A stretch of 54,113 nucleotides of DNA from Thiohalocapsa sp. ML1 (GTDB lineage Bacteria > Pseudomonadota > Gammaproteobacteria > Chromatiales > Chromatiaceae), in the NCBI RefSeq assembly GCF_001469165.1, contig NZ_JABX01000041.1, positions 1 to 54,113 on the forward strand. Reading direction: 5' to 3'. The translations under genes were made by a program, and so were the position numbers. The notes under the pieces are model-generated. The model did no database searches. It was given only the letters and a program-made list of their open reading frames with translations, and was not told the origin of the DNA. This document shows positions 25,618-35,600 of this stretch, piece by piece. Within the stretch, counting starts at the first letter, position 1. Every line of letters starts with the position of its first letter.

Positions 25618-26529
25618 TCAGTCCGCCGACGCGTCCTTGAGCTTGGCCTTCAAGCGCTCGACCTCCGCGAGGGCGGCCTGCTTCTCCGCGCGCTCTTGTT
25701 CCTTCTCGGCGCGCTCTTGTTCCTTCTCCGCCTGTGCGCGGTGTTTCTCCGCACGCTCGCGCTCTATCTCCGCCTGCGCGCGGTCCTTCTCCGCCCGCTC
25801 GCGCTCGATCTGGGCGGTGAGGGCGTCGATGTGGCGCTGGATGGTCTTCTGCTGGCGCAGGTAGTTCTGCCGCGCCTGATAGGCGTGATAGGCGCGCTCT
25901 TTCTCGGAAAAGCCTTGCGTGGTGCTCATGGCTTGTCGCATCTCCGGGGTGTTCATCCACTCGGGCAGATTGTCCGGGTCCAGGTGCTCGCCCTCGACGA
26001 AGAACTTGAGCCAGCGTTCTTCTTCTGTCTGGACCTCTACGGCGGCAAACTTGGGCAGCTCGAACACCGCAATACAGCCGTGGTCGATCAGCGTACGGCC
26101 CTTGGCGTCGCAGAAGCGGTAGCGGTGCGCGTAGCCGGGCACGTTCGGGAGCAGCGTCTCGCCCAAGAGCCAGATGGCGTAGGTGGGCTTGAGCTCAAGA
26201 TAGTCCTCGCCGCTCGCGAGCTGCGCGCTGTAGAGGTCGGCCCAGCCGTAGAGGATGCGCGCCGGCAGCTCCGGCAGATTCAAGAGCTGAATCTCGATCT
26301 GGTACAGGCAGCCGGTCGCGTCGCGCGCCTTCACATCGACGATGCTGAGCTTGTCGTCGAGGAATTCCCGCTCGTTGTAGGGGTTGAGGATGACCGCGTC
26401 CACGATCGGCGCCGGCAGCTCCGCGCCGAGCATGGCGTTCAGGAAGTGCACGAGCAGGCCGCGGTTGGCCTCCGCGCCGAGCAGGGCCTTGAAGACGCAG
26501 TCGATTTTCGGGTCGATGGCGTGGCGCAT
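25618..26529 (-). CDS. Rpn family recombination-promoting nuclease, array copy 1 (303 aa)
   Basis: PD-(D/E)XK nuclease of the Rpn/putative-transposase family (PDDEXK_2). Catalytic region: DDKLSIVDVKARDATGCLYQIEIQ (D ... E-x-Q). The middle domain has LYGWADLYSAQLASGEDYLELKPTYAIWLL. The C-terminal tail is a charged heptad repeat: six units of the ERERAEK/DRAQAEI/HRAQAEK/EQERAEK type before QAALAEV. An internal ATG at 25929 (MSTTQGFSEKERAYHAY) has GGAG 12 nt upstream and would yield a 103-residue C-terminal product, comparable with the inhibitory RpnS proteins known in E. coli. The start is 17 nt after the next copy's stop. Confidence 0.9.
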   Translation of the reverse strand: MRHAIDPKIDCVFKALLGAEANRGLLVHFLNAMLGAELPAPIVDAVILNPYNEREFLDDKLSIVDVKARDATGCLYQIEIQLLNLPELPARILYGWADLYSAQLASGEDYLELKPTYAIWLLGETLLPNVPGYAHRYRFCDAKGRTLIDHGCIAVFELPKFAAVEVQTEEERWLKFFVEGEHLDPDNLPEWMNTPEMRQAMSTTQGFSEKERAYHAYQARQNYLRQQKTIQRHIDALTAQIERERAEKDRAQAEIERERAEKHRAQAEKEQERAEKEQERAEKQAALAEVERLKAKLKDASAD

Positions 26530-26546
26530 ATGCGGAGCATCCGCTA

Positions 26547-27374
26547 TCAGTCCGCGGACGCGTCCTTGAGCTGGGCCTTCAGGCGCTCGATCTCGGCGAG
26601 GGCGGTCTGCTTCTCCGCGCGCTCCTGTTCCTTTTCCGCCCGCTCGCGCTCGATCTGCGCGGTGAGGGCGTCGATGTGGCGCTGGATGGTCTTCTGCTGG
26701 CGCAGGTAGTTCTGCCGCGCCTGATAGGCGTGATAGGCGCGCTCTTTCTCGGAAAAGCCTTGCGTGGTGCTCATGGCTTGTCGCATCTCCGGGGTGTTCA
26801 TCCACTCGGGCAGATTGTCCGGGTCCAGGTGCTCGCCCTCGACGAAGAACTTGAGCCAGCGTTCTTCTTCTGTCTGGACCTTTACGGCGGCAAACTTGGG
26901 CAGCTCGAACACCGCAATACAGCCGTGGTCGATCAGCGTACGGCCCATGGCGTCGCAGAAGCGGTAGCGGTGCGCGTAGCCGGGCACGTTCGGGAGCAGC
27001 GTCTCGCCCAAGAGCCAGATGGCGTAGGTGGGCTTGAGCTCAAGATAGTCCTCGCCGCTCGCGAGCTGCGCGCTGTAGAGGTCGGCCCAGCCGTAGAGGA
27101 TGCGCGCCGGCAGCTCCGGCAGATTCAAGAGCTGGATCTCGATCTGGTACAGGCAGCCGGTCGCGTCGCGCGCCTTCACATCGACGATGCTGAGCTTGTC
27201 GTCGAGGAACTCGCGCTCGTTGTAGGGGTTGAGGATGACCGCGTCCACGATCGGCGCCGGCAGTTCGGAGCCGAGCATGGCGTTCAGGAAGTGCACGAGC
27301 AGGCCGCGGTTGGCCTCCGCGCCGAGCAGGGCCTTGAAGACGCAGTCGATTTTCGGGTCGATGGCGTGGCGCAT
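26547..27374 (-). CDS. Rpn family nuclease, array copy 2 (275 aa)
   Basis: Nearly identical to copy 1 over the nuclease and middle domains (single changes such as LGSELPAP). The C-terminal repeat is shorter: only ERERAEK and EQERAEK precede QTALAEI, so the protein is 28 residues (four heptads) shorter than copy 1. The internal start candidate is at 26774, giving 75 residues. An upstream ATG (MADALHMRHAID) would add a few residues that come from the junction sequence. Confidence 0.9.
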   Translation of the reverse strand: MRHAIDPKIDCVFKALLGAEANRGLLVHFLNAMLGSELPAPIVDAVILNPYNEREFLDDKLSIVDVKARDATGCLYQIEIQLLNLPELPARILYGWADLYSAQLASGEDYLELKPTYAIWLLGETLLPNVPGYAHRYRFCDAMGRTLIDHGCIAVFELPKFAAVKVQTEEERWLKFFVEGEHLDPDNLPEWMNTPEMRQAMSTTQGFSEKERAYHAYQARQNYLRQQKTIQRHIDALTAQIERERAEKEQERAEKQTALAEIERLKAQLKDASAD

Positions 27375-27391
27375 ATGCAGAGCATCCGCCA

Positions 27392-28282
27392 TCAGTCCGC
27401 CGTCGCGTCCTTGAGTTGGGCCTTCAGGCGCTCGATCTCGGCGAGGGCGGCCTGCTTCTCCGCGCGTTCTTGTTCCTTCTCCGCCTGTGCGCGGTGTTTC
27501 TCCGCACGCTCGCGCTCTATCTCCGCCTGCGCGCGGTCCTTCTCCGCCCGCTCGCGCTCGATCTGGGCGGTGAGGGCGTCGATGTGGCGCTGGATGGTCT
27601 TCTGCTGGCGCAGGTAGTTCTGCCGCGCCTGATAGGCGTGATAGGCGCGCTCTTTCTCGGAAAAGCCTTGCGTGGTGCTCATGGCTTGTCGCATCTCCGG
27701 GGTGTTCATCCACTCGGGCAGATTGTCCGGGTCCAGGTGCTCGCCCTCGACGAAGAACTTGAGCCAGCGTTCTTCTTCTGTCTGGACCTTTACGGCGGCA
27801 AACTTGGGCAGCTCGAACACCGCAATACAGCCGTGGTCGATCAGCGTACGGCCCTTGGCGTCGCAGAAGCGGTAGCGGTGCGCGTAGCCGGGCACGTTCG
27901 GGAGCAGCGTCTCGCCCAAGAGCCAGATGGCGTAGGTGGGCTTGAGCTCAAGATAGTCCTCGCCGCTCGCGAGCTGCGCGCTGTAGAGGTCGGCCCAGCC
28001 GTAGAGGATGCGTGCCGGCAGCTCCGGCAGATTCAAGAGCTGGATCTCGATCTGGTACAGGCAGCCGGTCGCGTCGCGCGCCTTCACATCGACGATGCTG
28101 AGCTTGTCGTCGAGGAACTCGCGCTCGTTGTAGGGGTTGAGGATGACCGCGTCCACGATCGGCGCCCGCAGTTCCGCGCCGAGCATGGCGTTCAGGAAGT
28201 GCACGAGCAGGCCGCGGTTGGCCTCCGCGCCGAGCAGGGCCTTGAAGACGCAGTCGATTTTCGGGTCGATGGCGTGGCGCAT
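27392..28282 (-). CDS. Rpn family nuclease, array copy 3 (296 aa)
   Basis: Same domains and catalytic residues as copy 1 (SIVDVKARD ... YQIEIQ). Five heptad units precede QAALAEI, making it exactly one heptad shorter than copy 1, and it ends KDATAD. The internal start candidate is at 27682 (96 residues). The junction to copy 2 carries one change in the otherwise conserved hairpin (GCAGA for GCGGA). Confidence 0.9.
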   Translation of the reverse strand: MRHAIDPKIDCVFKALLGAEANRGLLVHFLNAMLGAELRAPIVDAVILNPYNEREFLDDKLSIVDVKARDATGCLYQIEIQLLNLPELPARILYGWADLYSAQLASGEDYLELKPTYAIWLLGETLLPNVPGYAHRYRFCDAKGRTLIDHGCIAVFELPKFAAVKVQTEEERWLKFFVEGEHLDPDNLPEWMNTPEMRQAMSTTQGFSEKERAYHAYQARQNYLRQQKTIQRHIDALTAQIERERAEKDRAQAEIERERAEKHRAQAEKEQERAEKQAALAEIERLKAQLKDATAD

Positions 28283-28299
28283 GTGCGGAGCATCCGCTA

Positions 28300-29106
28300 T
28301 CAGTCCGCCGACGCGTCCTTGAGCTGGGCCTTCAGGCGCTCGATCTCGGCGAGGGCGGCCTGCTTTTCCGCGCGCTCCTGTTCGATCTGCGCGGTGAGGG
28401 CGTCGATATGGCGCTGGATGGTCTTCTGCTGGCGCAGGTAGTTCTGCCGCGCCTGATAGGCGTGATAGGCGCGCTCTTTCTCGGAAAAGCCTTGCGTGGT
28501 GCTCATGGCTTGTCGCATCTCCGGGGTATTCATCCACTCGGGCAGATTGTCCGGGTCCAGGTGCTCGCCCTCGACGAAGAACTTGAGCCAGCGTTCTTCT
28601 TCTGTCTGGACCTCTACGGCGGCAAACTTGGGCAGCTCGAACACCGCAATACAGCCGTGGTCGATCAGCGCACGGCCCATGGCGTCGCAGAAGCGATAGC
28701 GGTGCGCGTAGCCGGGCACGTTCGGGAGCAGCGTCTCGCCCAAGAGCCAGATGGCGTAGGTGGGCTTGAGCTCAAGATAGTCCTCGCCGCTCGCGAGCTG
28801 CGCGCTGTAGAGGTCGGCCCAGCCGTAGAGAATGCGCGCCGGCAGCTCCGGCAGATTCAAGAGCTGGATCTCGATCTGGTACAGACAGCCGGTCGCGTCG
28901 CGCGCCTTCACATCGACGATGCTGAGCTTGTCGTCGAGGAACTCGCGCTCGTTGTAGGGGTTGAGGATGACCGCGTCCACGATCGGCGCCGGCAGTTCCG
29001 CGCCGAGCATGGCGTTCAGGAAGTGCACGAGCAGGCCGCGGTTGGCCTCCGCGCCGAGCAGGGCCTTGAAGACGCAGTCGATTTTCGGGTCGATGGCGTG
29101 GCGCAT
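28300..29106 (-). CDS. Rpn family nuclease, array copy 4 (268 aa), promoter-proximal
   Basis: First copy of the array in the direction of transcription. The nuclease and middle domains match the others. The C-terminal repeat is reduced to one unit (EQERAEK) before QAALAEI, five heptads fewer than copy 1. The internal start candidate is at 28506 (68 residues). Only part of the junction sequence found before the other copies remains upstream, so the array promoter should lie in 29107-29290. Confidence 0.9.
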   Translation of the reverse strand: MRHAIDPKIDCVFKALLGAEANRGLLVHFLNAMLGAELPAPIVDAVILNPYNEREFLDDKLSIVDVKARDATGCLYQIEIQLLNLPELPARILYGWADLYSAQLASGEDYLELKPTYAIWLLGETLLPNVPGYAHRYRFCDAMGRALIDHGCIAVFELPKFAAVEVQTEEERWLKFFVEGEHLDPDNLPEWMNTPEMRQAMSTTQGFSEKERAYHAYQARQNYLRQQKTIQRHIDALTAQIEQERAEKQAALAEIERLKAQLKDASAD

Positions 29107-29633
29107 GTGCGGAGCATAGCCTGTCACCGGCGCCACGGGGAGGCCGGCCCGGTCAGAAACCGCAGCTACCGTGCATGACATGCGATGTGAGGCAGAACCC
29201 CAGCCGTCGACCGAACCCTTCGCGGATCGCCGACCGGTTTCGTATGGTTCGTGTTGGAACCTCCGCTATCTCCGCAACGAGGGTGCAGGGCATTGAGTAC
29301 ACCGTCCCCGCCAGTTCGCGGATCACGATCCGGTAAACGCGCCATTGCAGGGGACCGTCGTACTCAATGCATTAAGTAAACTGTCACCGGAATTCCCCAT
29401 CGCGGGCCGCGACAAGACTAGGGTACAGATCGTCCTCGCCGCCGAGGCGCCAGCCTGGCGTCTTCGCTCGCAAGGCGCCGGGTAAAGATGCGCGGCTCGG
29501 CGAAGCTGCCCTCCTCGCGCACGTCGGAGGGCCGCATGCTTCGCTTGCGCACCAGGAGCAGGTAGAACACCTCCAGCCTGAGCGTCGGGGTCTCCTCGCC
29601 GCCTCACGCCAAAGATGCTGGCGATCGCGCCCA
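29107..29633. other. 527-bp spacer with inverted/direct repeats and a possible gene remnant
   Basis: No intact gene. The left part should hold the Rpn array promoter. At 29291-29310 and 29348-29369 are inverted arms (CATTGAGTAC...), enclosing a small perfect stem CGGATC-AC-GATCCG. The left arm is repeated directly at 29370-29390 (CATTAAGTAAACTGTCACCGG). On the minus strand, 29600 to the TAG at 29418 reads as a globular-looking fragment (LEVFYLLLVRKRSMRPSDV) that I do not recognise and that has no clear start. Confidence 0.5.
29291..29390. repeat. Imperfect inverted plus direct repeat element (REP/MITE-like)
   Basis: Arms 29291-29310 (CATTGAGTACACCGTCCCCG) and the reverse complement of 29348-29369 match over about 18 of 21 positions; 29370-29390 is a direct repeat of the left arm. 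The GGTGACAGT-type arm with TACTTAAT resembles short repeats left by REP-associated or IS200-like elements. No transposase is nearby. Confidence 0.55.
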
Positions 29634-32600
29634 TTACACGCCGCTGAGAAAGCCGGTCACCAAAATCGTGTACAGCCAGCCTTGCTCTCTGCACGATGGG
29701 ATGATTTCGGGCCACTTCGCGACGGCCGCGTCATCGACCGGCTGCCGATAAACGGCGTAAACCCGCATCTCACCGGACCACCGCTCGCAACATCCACGTA
29801 GCCCTTCGCAAGGGGCTCCCGCTTGCGTAGAGAGCAACCCGACTAACTTGCCTTGGTGTCGGAAGGCCGGGTTTCTCACCGCAGTGCAATGCAACTCCAG
29901 TCGATCACCAACTTGCACCCGCTCACGAATGTACTCCTGTATGCCTTGATCGAACCCCGGCCAGGATAGGAAAACCTCGTCTGGCGCGCCCGACAAGTGG
30001 ATTCGTTGCTCTGCCTTGCCCAGATGTGCTTTGTTGCTCACCCAGGCGTTTTCTCGGTCGCCGAGCTTGAAGTATAGCTGTGCCTTTGCCCTCGTCATTC
30101 CGACATAGAACAGCCGCGCCTCATCCGCCCGACACAAATTCTGCTCGTGAAGTTCAGGGTTGAACTTCGAGTCGGACGGCAGCAGGGCAACCCGGTCGAA
30201 CTCAAGGCCCTTCACCTTGTGAATAGTGGATACCACAACGTTCGAGCCTTTGAGATGATTATGCCGATACTCTACCCACTTCTTCATCTCGGACTTGGCA
30301 AACGCGCGCGTATAATCATCAAGGCGCATCTCCCTCACCCATTGCACATGATCCGAAAGAGTCGCGCGCCCGCTCTCCTCCGATGTCGCATCCCACAGGA
30401 ACCCGATGAATACGCCTGTGGCCCTGGCCCCGTCCGGTTGACATTCCGGGATGTTACATTGGCTGTAGTCACTGTAGATCTCCCTCCCCAACAGCTTGTC
30501 AAGAGGCCGGTCTCCATCTCGGTCGAGCTTAGTTTCGCAGGCGTCAAGCCATAGGCCGACATGGCGCAGCGACGCCAATCGCACATTCGCGCAGCCTTGA
30601 AGTTGAACAGCGGGAAACCGAGCACGGAGCGCAACATAATGCTGATACGCTTCGGAATTGGTCCGACAGAGAATTGCCATGGATTCGCCCGCGTCAATGC
30701 ACTCTTGCACGCGATCTGGCAAAGCCATCAAGTCAAGCTTCTGATCGATGAATCCTGCATCCGCGGTCGAGCGCGCTCTGAGTTGCGCACCGCTCTTACC
30801 GCGAGGGCTGACGCCTTCAAGGACGTTCGCCAAAAGCCGTTGGGAGAGCTCCACAATCTGCCGACCAGACCGGAAATTGACACGAAGGTCCAGGACATCC
30901 ACGTCCACGAAATCGCGCTGAAACCACTCGAAATACTCTCGCCCCTCGACCGGGTTCGCTCTGCGCTCCCAGCGCAGGATGTCCTGGTCGTCGTCCCCGA
31001 TCACCATGATTCCCGCTCCTCCCGCAGCGCCATGGAGCACTTTAAGCAGTTCGTAGCGAGTATCATCCATGTCCTGGAACTCATCGACCAGGATCGCGCG
31101 CACCCCGTGGGTCACCTCCTGCGCAAACCCCTCCCTCGCCAGGCAGCTTTTAAGCAACTCCGGCATCAGTTTGCTCAAGCTGTCCGCGTCATAGGGTTCC
31201 TCGGCTATCGCCTTGCGTGTCCAAATCTTCGCGAACGAGTGGAAAGTGTGCACCTGGAGACGTCGGACATAGGCACCATAGCCGAGCTGATCAAACAGCC
31301 TCTTGATGCGCGCCCGGATCTCATGAACCACCGCCCGGTTGAACGCGAGGATCAGGATCTGATCCGGCTGGAGACCTTGCTGGTGGATCAGGTGCGCGGC
31401 CCGCGTCATCAGCACCAGGGTTTTCCCGGCACCAGGTCCGGCGTTGACCAACAGGTTACGATTCCACGGTGTGGTCACAACCGCGTACTGGCTCGGCTCC
31501 TCGCCGTCGTGTAAGCGGGTCAGGGCCTCTTCCATGGCGAAGCCTCGGACCTTGCTAAGAATCTCGCGAATCGCCTGAGGCACTGCCGGGTCGTCGATAT
31601 TGCCCACGGCGCGGGCGATGAGTCCCTCAAGGTCATCTGGACCGGCGCATGCGAAGTAATCGTCGACGAAGGCGCGCCGATCGTCGCCATCGAGTTGGGC
31701 ATACAACTCCATCGCAAACGACCGCACCTCCGCCATTCGGTTTGTCTCTGCGAGCCTGGTGAACATTTCCCTGTCCTTTGGCGCCGATGCCTCCAGATCA
31801 TCAACCAGCGGCTCAAGCCGTTCCAGCGTAAGCACATAGCTGAAGGGTACAAGTTCCTGCTGAGACGCATATAACGACAAACCGCTGAGCAGGCGCAGGG
31901 CGTCGGCAAGGTCACGAAACCTGTTCTGGGCGCCAAGCAATCCAAGCAGCGCTTTGAGCTCAAGGACGGGATTGTCCCCCATGGGCCTGAGCCTGCGAGA
32001 CACTTCTTTGGCCAGGGCGCAGATGTCTGAAACCCGCCGTTCCACAGACCTTAGCCGTCCCGGCGCGAGGTGATAAGCGTAAACAAGCTCATTGGCATGG
32101 TTAAGCCGCTCGCGAATGCGCAGCCCGGCCTTGTTGCAGAGTCGAATCACGGTCCGTGCCGTCACCTCAAGCTGCGCTCTAGCGGACTGTGGATCTGTTC
32201 GTCTCTGTTCATCCGCCAGTCTTTCGACCACGTGTTCAAGCTCCGCTAGGGACAACTCGCGCTCATGGTCGCTCGCCGTCAAGATCAGCTTGAGCAATGC
32301 ATCCACCGCAGCCCAACTCATAACCTCAGCACCGAGGTTCCTGCCGGGGCGAAAACTGATCCTTCGGGGAATCCGCACGGCGCCCCGTCGCTCAAGTTCC
32401 GCAAGGGCGCGATACACTTCCTCTCTGCGCGACAGCCCAGCGCCCCGGAGCACAGCGCCCAGGTTCAGTTCCATCGCGACCTTCGCTCCATAGGCGCCGG
32501 CTGATGCATTGGCACCTCTGTCGGCGCTGCCGGGCGATCTGTCGAGAAAGAAACCGACAAACCCCTTAAGCCACTCGCCCAATTGACCAATTGGGCCGCT

Positions 32601-35600
32601 CGCAGCAGGCGTAACCGTAACTCCTGCCGCGCCCGACAATGTTGCTACAAGAAACTCGGCAACCCGAGCGGTCGAAGCTCCGCCGGAAGCGGAAGACCTC
32701 AGTGTGTGCGGATGAATCTCCACGCGTAAGACGTCCGGCAAGTAGCCGACGATCCTCAGGCGTGACGCCGGCGCGCGCTCAAGCCACGAAAGGGCCTTAT
32801 GCAACCGGTCACCCGTGAGCCCCGGTACCGCATCCCTTGGCAGCACGACGGTGCGACGGTCCTGCATGGCCTCCGCTCGGCCCACTAGCGTGTCCCAGAG
32901 CGTCACCAAGTCGGGCGGTTGGATCAGGTTTCGACGTACCAACTCATGGTTGCGGGCGAAGTCGTCGTCGTGAAACAAGAGCGAGCATGTGACGCGGTTC
33001 AGACCCGCGTCCGCTCTGGCCTGCTCGCTGCGGCCTGTGCGCCCGACCTCTTGCAGGTAGTCCTCCAAATAGGTCGGCGGCGAAAGGTGCACACACCAAT
33101 GGATGTTCGGGATGTCCATGCCCATACCGAAGGCCTTGGTCGCTACCAGCACATTGACATCGCCCTCCTTGACGCGCCTGTAGACGGAAAGCCGCTCCTC
33201 CGGAGGCAGCCCGGCATGGAAAAAGGCGGGGCGAAACGCATCTGGTAGCGCATGACGGAGCCGCTTGGAGATGTCCTGCGCGTCGCGTTGGCGCGCAACG
33301 AACACAAGCACAACACTCTTCCGAGTGTTCGGCGAGGCGTCCCGAACGATGCGCTCAAGCTCCCCGAAGCGTGCGTCAACCGAACCCTTGTCGCCGAACA
33401 GCGGCTGTCCGACCCGCTTTGTGACCAACCGAATGTGATCGCGGATTGGGTGGCGATACTCGGTCGGCTCTGAACGCATGGCCTGCCCGTTCCGCGGCGC
33501 ACACATCCGCATGAGATCATTCTCGACCGCCTTGGTCACGGTCGCCGAGAACAGCAGGGCGCGCGACTCGGCGCCGGGTTGCTTAAAATGTGCTGCCCAC
33601 TCGTCCATAAGGAAAAGATAGTCGGGTCGAAACTCGAATCCCCATTGACTGACGCAATGTGCTTCATCGACGACGAAGTATTGGAGACCTTCATCGGCCT
33701 GGTAGCGCCGCCGCAAAGCGTGCCGAAAGCGCGCCGTCCGGAAGCGCTCCGGCGCGACAAACAGCATCGTAATGCGGTTGTCGAGCAGACCTTGCAGGAC
33801 TTCTGCGTCCTCCCAAGGCTCCCGATCTCCGCTCAGGTAATCTACGGATTGAAAAAAGCCCAGACGCCACAGCGCAACGACTTGGTCGCGCATCAACGCT
33901 CGCAGCGGAGCGATGACCAGCGTCAGCCGCCTCGTATGCAGACCGGCGAATAAGGCCGGCACTTGGAACAAGACCGATTTGCCTTCTCCGGTGGGGAGCC
34001 GTACCAACAAGTCGCTCTCATCGCTGATAATTGCCTCGATCACCGGCCGCTGGGTATCCCGCTTGAAGCCTGTGATACTCGAATTATGTCGTTTCCAATG
34101 GGTAACAAAGAAGTTCTCATAGTCGGCAAATTTTCGAGGCTGCGGTTGGCGAGCGATCTCGCCTAGGGCCTCTCGAAGCGGATCAAATCGCTCCCGTTGC
34201 ACCTCGGTGAGCGGACGTAGTGCCATTTTTGCGGCAGAATCGGCTGCCACCTTTTCCATCTTTCCCCAGGTGAGATGCGCCATACGTGGGTCGATCACGA
34301 AGATCACCCGTGTGTAAAACATCGATGAAAGCCAGGCCGGTCCAAAGCGCTTCAACCCTGCGTCGTATTGTTCCGCCGAAAAGGATTGCAACGGACGCTG
34401 CCCGGTGTCGGTAACATCGTCCGATTCATTGCTCTCGGGTTCCTCTTCGGCCGCGGTATCGCCGTCTGATTCGCCGAAGGCGTCGGGACGATCCACCTCG
34501 ACAATGGGTACCGCCATGCCCCAACGGTCGAGCGGGAGAGCCTCGACGACGATACGCAGATCCACGTCCAGCAATGCCGACGCCTCGGTCCATGCGCGAG
34601 CCCTTGCCAATGTATCGACGGCGACCCCACGCCCGGCGTAAGCTCGTGAACGCACTAACGCCTGCATGGGGGAATGCTGGGGGTCGACCCCAATTCCAAG
34701 CTCCTGAAAGAAAGCCGCCAGCATCCCCTTTTCCTCGGTGTACTCGATCAGCAGCAGGTCCAGTCCGCCCTCTGCCACAGATGTCCCGTTCCGCACGGAC
34801 AGAAAGCGCGCTACTGCGCCTTCCCAGTACGCGGCTCGGTTTGCGCTGCTTGGCCAGATTTGTTCCTGCTCCAGGGGCTGGCCGAGATCGGGATCAACCC
34901 AGCGAGGAAGGCACAGGTTGGGCGGCGGGGCAGGCGCGAGGGCCGTTTCCGCCTGCAGGTCTCGATCGTCCATTGCGGGCCCGCTCCTCCAGAGGCTCCA
35001 AGGTGACATCGTCCCTGCAACGGCGCGATGGGCGATCCAGTACAAGCAGCCAGCTTCGTGGGCATGGCCGAGCAGATGCGCGACTTGCTGCGCCTTCGCG
35101 GCGAAGGTCACGGCGCCCAGACCTTGCACGGTAGACAGTTCAGGCGCCAACTGCCCCAGTTCACCATCGGTCAGAATTTGTTGCCGGTGGAGCAGTTCAA
35201 CCGGTGCCAGTTCGCGATACGGCTCCTCTGCCTCCCGCAAGAATGCATTCCGCTCTGACAAAGGCATCCGCGCCAGGGCGGAGTACGGGATTACGCGCCA
35301 TTTACCAGTCTGCGCAAGGGCGGCCGGCATTGGCTCCGAGTCCGCGTCGGCGATCGCTTGATCGATAAACGACTGAGTTTTATCGCGAAGCCAAAACGGC
35401 AGCATTCTGGGAAGCACCTCCACCGAGTGCCGCATCGCATCCTTCACAGCAACGAAGAGCAGATGCTCATGCAGACCCCAGCTGGGATTCGCGGCGAGCA
35501 GTCTCTCCAGGACCGAGGGCAAAAGCAAGCGATCTTCCGGCCCTGGGCAGCCGGAGGGCCATTCATAGCGGACGCCCGGCACCCAAGCGCAGTCCCGTAA

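Noticed and set aside
25696-28441. Repeated plus-strand frames opposite the Rpn copies
   Set aside because: They recur only because the Rpn genes are duplicated; the minus-strand frames have a known family, catalytic residues and coherent starts.
25154-29106. Insertion sequences, because Rpn proteins are often labelled transposases
   Set aside because: No terminal inverted repeats or target duplications flank the copies; the array looks like tandem gene duplication.
29323-29715. A 130-residue minus-strand frame overlapping the 3' end of the giant helicase
   Set aside because: It overlaps the helicase in another frame and has no recognisable sequence; only the segment 29418-29600 in a different frame looks gene-like.
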